64,000 bases of DNA from SZUA-442 sp963759175 (lineage in GTDB: Bacteria; Actinomycetota; Acidimicrobiia; Spongiisociales; UBA5794): the NCBI GenBank assembly GCA_963759175.1, contig CAVWXP010000010.1:496001-560000 (forward strand). Direction: 5' to 3'. Positions 59,337 through 64,000 of this stretch are shown here, one piece after another (within the stretch, counting starts at the first letter, position 1; every line of letters begins with the position of its first letter). Below the pieces are notes generated by a model. It was not told where the DNA came from and did not search any database. It worked only from the letters and a program-made list of their open reading frames with translations. A program made the translations under genes and the position numbers.

Positions 59337-59662
59337 CAACCCAGCATTCCCCCGAGGTCCATCCCCCCGGCCATGCCTCCCATGGAGGCCTCGGCATCGG
59401 CGGCCATCGTCGCAAGCGCCTGGTTGACTGCCGCGACGACCAGGTCGCCTGCCATCTCGGGATCGTCGGGATCGAGGATGTCGGGAGCGAACGTCACGGA
59501 GACGAGCTCACCTGAGCCCCGCACGACGGCGGTCACGGCGCCGCCACCGGCTGTTCCCTCGTAGGTCTTCTGGGACAGCTGCTCCTGGGCGGCCATCATC
59601 TGTTGCTGCATCTGCTGCGCCTGCTGCATGAGCTGGCGCATGTCTTTTGGCATTCGGGACAT
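59336..59662 (-). CDS. ybaB: YbaB/EbfC nucleoid-associated protein
   Basis: A 108-residue YbaB/EbfC protein that binds DNA as a tweezer-like dimer. It starts SRMPKDMRQLMQQAQQMQQQ, a Gln/Met-rich coiled coil, then YEGTAGGGAVTAVVRGSGEL, VTFAPDILDPDDPEMAGDLV and a Gly/Met-rich tail (GGMAGGMDLGGMLG). ATG at 59662 or 59653. It is followed by recR with a one-base overlap. It diverges from dnaX, which normally precedes it on the same strand in other bacteria. Confidence 0.93.
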   Translation of the reverse strand: MSRMPKDMRQLMQQAQQMQQQMMAAQEQLSQKTYEGTAGGGAVTAVVRGSGELVSVTFAPDILDPDDPEMAGDLVVAAVNQALATMAADAEASMGGMAGGMDLGGMLG

Positions 59663-59761
59663 GCCGGCAGGGTAGCGACACGCCGACACCCGACACCGGG
59701 TATCGACGCGGAATGGCGTCGCTGACATGTGGCGGCATCGTGACGGCTACCGTCATCACCG

Positions 59762-61585
59762 ATGCAGTATCAGGCCCTCTATCGCAAGTACCGGCCCCAA
59801 CGATTCGACGAGGTCGTCGGACAGGATCACGTCACATCGACCCTTGCTCGCGAGGTGATCGAGAACAAGGTCGCCCACGCCTACCTGTTCACCGGGCCCC
59901 GCGGAACGGGGAAGACCACGTCCGCACGGCTCCTGGCGAAGTCACTCAACTGCCCGAACCGCGCAGACGACGGCGAGCCATGCAACACGTGTCCCTCGTG
60001 CATCGGCATCACCGAGGGGTCGTCGCTCGACGTCATCGAGCTCGACGCCGCGTCCCACAACAAGGTCGAGGACATCCGCGAGATCCGCGTCAACGTCGGG
60101 ACGGTCGCTGCAGCCGAGGGCGCCCACCGCGTGTACATCCTCGATGAAGCGCACATGCTGTCACGGGCTGCAGGAAATGCCCTCCTCAAGACCCTCGAGG
60201 AGCCCCCGGACCATGTCGTGTTCGTCCTCGCGACGACCGAACCGTACAAGCTGCTCGACACGATCCGGTCACGGGCACAACGTTTCGACTTCCACCCGGT
60301 CGCCACCGAGACGCTCATCGACTACCTCGGCACCATCTCGGACCGCGAGGGGTTCGCCTATGACCACGGCGCACTGAACTCGGTCACGGCCCATGCCGGC
60401 GGCTCGGTCCGCGACGCCATGAGCCTCCTGGAGCAGGTGGCGGCCCTGGGCGCGGGAACGGTCACCACGGAGGGGGTCGAACGTGCCCTCGGGCTCGCTG
60501 ACCGGGAGAGCTTCGCCAAGCTGGTGCAGGCCATCGTCGACAACGACGCCGCAGCGGGACTGATCCTCGTGGCCGATCTCGCTCGGCGCGGGGCCGACCT
60601 CCGGCGCTTCGTCGCTGACACCGTGGCCTATCTGCGGGGGGTGTTCCTCTCGCAGTACGCACACAACATCGACGAGATCGTCGACGCCTCGAAGGAGACG
60701 ATCACGCAATGGCGCGATGCCGCCGAGACGATCTCGAGCCATGAGGTGCTGCGCGCCATCGACGAGTTGTCCTCGGCACTCGTCCAGATGCGCGACGGGC
60801 GGGAGGAACGCCTTGTCGTGGAGCTGACGGTCCTGCGGCTCACCAAGCCGGAGGTCTCGCCCGACGTCGATTCCCTGTCAGCCAGACTCGCCCACATCGA
60901 ACGCACCGTCCGCCACCTCGAGCGGGGGACCCCCGCGCAGGCGCCCGCGCCGGCTCCGGCGCAACCGGCGGAGGACCTCCCCACCGATCGTCCCTTCACG
61001 TCAACGGCCGACCCTGCTCCCAAGCCACCCGATACGCGCCGTGAATCCGAGGGTTCAGCGCCCGGGGATGGGCATGAGCCTGATGTCGCGGCTGGCTCGG
61101 ATGTCGACACTGGCCAGGACACCCCGAAGGAGACGTCGCAGCAGACTCCCGCAGTAGCCGCTCCACCGCCTGCGGTCGAGATGACCCTCGCCGACTTCGA
61201 GCGGATATGGCCATCGGTCGTCGCCCGGATTCGCACCGACGTCGGCCCACGACGCCATGCCCTCCTCCGCGAGGCGACTCCCGTCGACGTACGCAATGGG
61301 ACGGTCGTGTTCGAGGTCGCCGCACACATGCACTTCCACCTCGAGCAGCTGAAGGCTGACGAGGGGTTGGCCGCGGCGATATCACAAGCGGCGAGCGACC
61401 AACTCGGTGCGCCCATCGCGGTCAACTACCGGTCGGCGGACGCACCGGTGGCTGCGGTGGAGTCCGATGCCCCGGTCCCCGACAAGGACGAGCTCACCGA
61501 GCAGTCGGGCGCTGACGATGATCCGACACGCACGGTGGTCGACCTCCTCGGCGCCGAGGTCATCAGCGACTCGGACTCGGCCTGA
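59762..61585 (+). CDS. dnaX: DNA polymerase III subunits gamma/tau
   Basis: A 607-residue clamp-loader subunit. It starts QYQALYRKYRPQRFDEVVGQ, with Walker A FTGPRGTGKTTSARLLAKSL, zinc cysteines CPNRADDGEPCNTCPSC, Walker B/DEAH region VYILDEAHMLSRAAGNALLK and the sensor region APHS-like HVVFVLATTEPYKLLDTIRS. The C-terminal third is a Pro/Ala/Thr/Asp-rich tau tail followed by an alpha/beta piece (VEMTLADFERIWPSVVARIR). No A-tract slippage site was seen, so gamma would arise another way, if at all. ATG at 59762; about 100 bases separate it from the divergent ybaB. Confidence 0.95.
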   Translation: MQYQALYRKYRPQRFDEVVGQDHVTSTLAREVIENKVAHAYLFTGPRGTGKTTSARLLAKSLNCPNRADDGEPCNTCPSCIGITEGSSLDVIELDAASHNKVEDIREIRVNVGTVAAAEGAHRVYILDEAHMLSRAAGNALLKTLEEPPDHVVFVLATTEPYKLLDTIRSRAQRFDFHPVATETLIDYLGTISDREGFAYDHGALNSVTAHAGGSVRDAMSLLEQVAALGAGTVTTEGVERALGLADRESFAKLVQAIVDNDAAAGLILVADLARRGADLRRFVADTVAYLRGVFLSQYAHNIDEIVDASKETITQWRDAAETISSHEVLRAIDELSSALVQMRDGREERLVVELTVLRLTKPEVSPDVDSLSARLAHIERTVRHLERGTPAQAPAPAPAQPAEDLPTDRPFTSTADPAPKPPDTRRESEGSAPGDGHEPDVAAGSDVDTGQDTPKETSQQTPAVAAPPPAVEMTLADFERIWPSVVARIRTDVGPRRHALLREATPVDVRNGTVVFEVAAHMHFHLEQLKADEGLAAAISQAASDQLGAPIAVNYRSADAPVAAVESDAPVPDKDELTEQSGADDDPTRTVVDLLGAEVISDSDSA

Positions 61586-61589
61586 CCGC

Positions 61590-62138
61590 GTGCGTCTCGG
61601 TATCGACCTCGATGGCGTCGTCGCCGACTTCAACACCGGATGGATGCAGCGATACAACGCCGAGTTCGGAGCGACACTGAGGCCCGAGGACATCACGACC
61701 TGGGACGCGATGACCGACCTCGCCCACTTCGACAGCGTCGAGGACTTCTGGGACTGGGCGCGCAACGACGGCGGGCCGGGGCTCTTCCGGCACCTCCCCG
61801 TGTATCCCGAGGCACTCGGGTCCCTCGAACGCCTGTCGCGGAACCATGCGATCGTGGTCATCACCACCAAGCCGTCCTGGGCGGCGCCCGAGACATTCGC
61901 GTGGATCGCGGACCATCGCATCCCGACCACCGAGGTCCACATCACGGGTGACAAGTGGCTGGTCGACTGTGACGTGTACCTCGACGATGGTCCCCACAAC
62001 CTCGTCGCACTCGTGAGGGAGCGTCCGGACAGGACGGTGTGCCGGTTCGTCAGACCGTGGAACCAACCGGTGGCAGGGGCTCTCGACGTCGCTGACTGGG
62101 ACACCTTCGAGGCGCTCGTCGACCGGAGGTACTGCTGA
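61590..62138 (+). CDS. HAD-family 5'(3')-deoxyribonucleotidase-like protein
   Basis: A 182-residue HAD phosphatase. Motif I is GIDLDGVVADFNTGW (DxDGV), motif II/III around IVVITTKPSW and ITGDKWLVDCDVYLDDGPHN, which give the Thr, Lys and DD of the active site. The compact cap and the DLDGVVADFN start match the NT5C-type deoxyribonucleotidases. GTG at 61590 lies 4 bases after the dnaX stop, so it is in the dnaX transcript; the longer open frame runs inside dnaX. A role in dNMP removal is possible. Confidence 0.85.
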   Translation: MRLGIDLDGVVADFNTGWMQRYNAEFGATLRPEDITTWDAMTDLAHFDSVEDFWDWARNDGGPGLFRHLPVYPEALGSLERLSRNHAIVVITTKPSWAAPETFAWIADHRIPTTEVHITGDKWLVDCDVYLDDGPHNLVALVRERPDRTVCRFVRPWNQPVAGALDVADWDTFEALVDRRYC

Positions 62139-62214
62139 TTCGGCTCGGCGCTCGCGCCGGGTGTACCATCGGGGAGCGGGCACCGTTCCGGTGCCGGCTG
62201 AGGAGGAATCAACA

Positions 62215-63366
62215 ATGCGAAGGCGTAACCTCGTTTCGCTGCTTGCTGCGCTCGTACTCGTACTCGCCGCCTGTGCTTCCACGGGTTCTGACGACACGAC
62301 CACGACCGCCGCAGGTGGCACCGACGAAACGACCACAACGGTGGCAGGCGACACGACGACGACGACAGCAGCCACGACAACGACGGTCGACCCGAAGGCC
62401 GAATGGCCGGACAAGGTCGTCTATGGCTTCATCCCATCCGAGCAGGCAGAGACGCTCGGTGACGCGATCCAGCCCTACATGGACTTCCTGGCGGCAGAAC
62501 TCGGCATCGAGGTCGAGGGTGTCGTGACCCAGGACTACAACGGCCTGGTCGTCGCCATGGGCGCCGGTCAAGCGGACTTCGGTGCGTTCGGCCCGTTCGG
62601 ATTCGTCCAGGCGGAGGCGCAGTACCCGACCCTCGAGGTGTTCCTCCAGTCGATCCGCTTCGGTTCGGCCACCTATCACGGCCAGTGGTTCACGAACGAC
62701 GCGTCGATCTGTGACAGCGAGCCGGTACCCGGCGCCCTCGAGAACATCGACGGCGAGGTGACGATGGTCGATCCGTTCGACGCTGTCGCCCTCCAGGTGG
62801 GCGTCACGTTCGGCGACGAAGGCAAGGAAGCCGAGACGCTCGATGACGGCACGCCGGTCGATCCGGGCCTCGCCTGCATGGCGAGCCTCGACAAGGTCGA
62901 AGGCAAGAACGTCGCGTTCACGAGTGCGACCTCGACGTCGGGCGCCGTGTTCCCACAGCTCCAGCTGATCAACGCCGGATTCGACATCGAGAACGACATC
63001 ACGTACTCGTACCTCGGTTCGCACACGGACACCGTGGCGGCCGTGTACAACGGTGACTTCGACATCGGCTTGTCGTTCGACGATGCCCGCCGCAACATCC
63101 GCGAGGACAACCCGGACGTCGGCTCGAAGGTGATCGTGTTCAACATCAGCGACGAGATCCCGAACGACGTCGTGGTCGCTCGCGGCGAGCTACCCGATGA
63201 TCTGGTCCAAGCCGTGTACGACGCGACGGAGAAGTTCCTGTCGACCGATGAGGGCGTTGCCCTGTTCGACGAGATCTACGGATGGACCGACATCCAGCCC
63301 GCAACCGATTCCGACTTCGATGTGGTGCGTGAAGCCGCTGAGAAGCTCGGCGTCACTTCGGACTGA
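62215..63366 (+). CDS. phnD: Phosphate/phosphite/phosphonate ABC transporter substrate-binding lipoprotein
   Basis: A 383-residue PhnD-type binding protein. The signal peptide (RRNLVSLLAALVLVLAAC) ends in a lipobox Cys, followed by a Thr-rich stalk (TTTTAAGGTDETTTTVAGD). The binding domain shows VVYGFIPSEQAETLGDAIQP, MGAGQADFGAFGPFGFVQAE, KNVAFTSATSTSGAVFPQLQ and SYLGSHTDTVAAVYNGDFDI, the typical PhnD order. Phosphonate, phosphite and phosphate proteins share this fold, so the ligand is open. ATG at 62215 has an excellent GAGGAGG site. A hairpin and the phnC gene follow. Confidence 0.92.
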   Translation: MRRRNLVSLLAALVLVLAACASTGSDDTTTTAAGGTDETTTTVAGDTTTTTAATTTTVDPKAEWPDKVVYGFIPSEQAETLGDAIQPYMDFLAAELGIEVEGVVTQDYNGLVVAMGAGQADFGAFGPFGFVQAEAQYPTLEVFLQSIRFGSATYHGQWFTNDASICDSEPVPGALENIDGEVTMVDPFDAVALQVGVTFGDEGKEAETLDDGTPVDPGLACMASLDKVEGKNVAFTSATSTSGAVFPQLQLINAGFDIENDITYSYLGSHTDTVAAVYNGDFDIGLSFDDARRNIREDNPDVGSKVIVFNISDEIPNDVVVARGELPDDLVQAVYDATEKFLSTDEGVALFDEIYGWTDIQPATDSDFDVVREAAEKLGVTSD

Positions 63367-63377
63367 TTGAAGGCACG

Positions 63378-63399
63378 GGAGGGGGCGCAGGCCCCCTCC
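63378..63399 (+). terminator. Intercistronic hairpin between phnD and phnC
   Basis: GGAGGGGGC pairs perfectly with GCCCCCTCC around a 4-base loop (GCAG), 11 bases after the phnD stop and 11 before the phnC start. Such hairpins after a binding-protein gene often stabilise its mRNA end or partly terminate transcription, so that the binding protein is made in excess over the ATPase. No U-tract follows. Confidence 0.7.
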
Positions 63400-63410
63400 C
63401 CCGCCGATCC

Positions 63411-64000
63411 ATGTCACGCATCGAATTCACCAAGGCCACCGTCACCTATCCGGGGGGGTTGACCGCACTCCGCGACATCGACCTCGTCATCGACGAGGGC
63501 GAATTCGTCGTCATCGTGGGCCTGTCGGGGGCTGGGAAGTCCACCCTGCTGCGCTCGATCAACGGACTCGTGCCGGTGACCGGGTCGGTGACCGTCGACG
63601 GACGAGAGGTCGTTGAGGCTTCCAACCGCGAGATCCGCGAGATCCGCTCAGACGTCGGGATGATCTTCCAGACGTTCAACCTGGTCAATCGCTCCACGGT
63701 GATCAACAACGTCCTGATGGGCCGACTATCGAAGGTCCCCCGGTGGCGATCGTCCCTCGGCATCTGGCCCGCAGCCGACAAGGAGATCGCGATGCAGTCC
63801 CTCGAGCGGGTCGGCATCGTCGAGAAGGCCTACATCCGCGCATCCGACCTCTCAGGAGGTCAGCAACAGCGCGTGGGGATCGCCAGGGCACTGGCCCAGG
63901 AACCCCGGATCATCCTCGCCGATGAGCCTGTGGCGTCGCTGGACCCCGTCACCTCGCACGTCGTGATGCGAGACCTCAAGCGCATCAACAAGGACCTCGG
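63411..64000 (+). CDS. phnC: Phosphonate-type ABC transporter ATP-binding protein, N-terminal part
   Basis: Partial gene, cut by the right window edge after about 196 residues with no stop reached. It starts MSRIEFTKATVTYPGGLTAL; Walker A is VGLSGAGKSTLLRSING, the Q-loop MIFQTFNLVNRSTV, signature LSGGQQQRVGIARAL and Walker B ILADEPVASLDP. The long insertion between Q-loop and signature (NNVLMGRLSKVPRWRSSLGI) is typical of PhnC, the phosphonate importer ATPase. It follows phnD after a hairpin; a permease (phnE) is expected beyond the window. Confidence 0.93.
   Translation, partial: MSRIEFTKATVTYPGGLTALRDIDLVIDEGEFVVIVGLSGAGKSTLLRSINGLVPVTGSVTVDGREVVEASNREIREIRSDVGMIFQTFNLVNRSTVINNVLMGRLSKVPRWRSSLGIWPAADKEIAMQSLERVGIVEKAYIRASDLSGGQQQRVGIARALAQEPRIILADEPVASLDPVTSHVVMRDLKRINKDL

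Noticed and set aside
59762..61585. Programmed frameshift in dnaX to make gamma
   Set aside because: No A-rich slippery heptamer or following hairpin was found in the expected place.

Overview
The window is gene-dense, GC-rich DNA from an actinobacterium, most likely of the class Acidimicrobiia. A WhiB-type regulator, a GSII/GSI glutamine synthetase pair with a GlnR-type regulator, GTG/TTG starts, ATGA/GTGA gene overlaps and Thr-rich (TTTT) linkers in exported proteins support this. The class assignment is inference from style and gene content; no marker phylogeny was run. No prophage, insertion sequence, CRISPR array or rRNA was seen. The only RNA gene found is one tRNA-Pro. No gene-free stretch exceeds 300 bases; the longest, about 190 bases, carries an operator.

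Left part (1-13.5 kb): the end of nadC; leucine dehydrogenase overlapping a fused alpha-beta branched-chain 2-oxoacid dehydrogenase E1 (+); and a tightly overlapping five-gene minus-strand operon hyuA-hyuB-glcD-glcE-glcF (hydantoinase/oxoprolinase plus a glycolate-oxidase-type flavo/Fe-S dehydrogenase). Around 13.5-17.2 kb lies an envelope group: a membrane protein, a LysM protein, a sensor kinase and an exported Thr-rich protein. Three of these four genes are broken by about nine apparent frameshifts, and folB at 19.5 kb carries one more. No others were noticed in the window.

Centre (17-35.7 kb): a minus-strand pterin operon SDR-folB-folK/folE-moaA in which folK and folE are fused; a nitrogen module in which glnII (-) and glnA (+) diverge from a shared region holding a GlnR-box-like operator, with a GlnR-like orphan regulator directly behind glnA; galM, an ALDH7 dehydrogenase and RidA; the Fe-S genes erpA and mrp; an M23 peptidase; the fxsA-NUDIX-MBL operon; and selA-selB for selenocysteine incorporation.

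Right part (35.7-64 kb): WhiB, an NfeD-like protein with a degenerate protease site, a CNNM/CorC transporter-like protein, tRNA-Pro(CGG), an SLC13-type permease, an enoyl-CoA isomerase/hydratase, photolyase, a NarL-type two-component system beside an ABC-2 exporter and a DUF418 protein, asd-lysC, a lipoprotein cyclophilin, a PHP phosphoesterase, a second histidine kinase, methylmalonyl-CoA epimerase with a putative carboxylase epsilon subunit and thiolase, glpX, dps, a GTDC1-like glycosyltransferase, recR-ybaB divergent from dnaX, and the start of a phosphonate-type ABC importer (phnD, phnC).

Three arrays of short tandem repeats sit at gene ends: a heptamer at 21.2 kb, the same heptamer in degenerate opposite orientation at 57.0 kb, and a 13-mer at 41.2 kb that copies the end of the adjacent gene.
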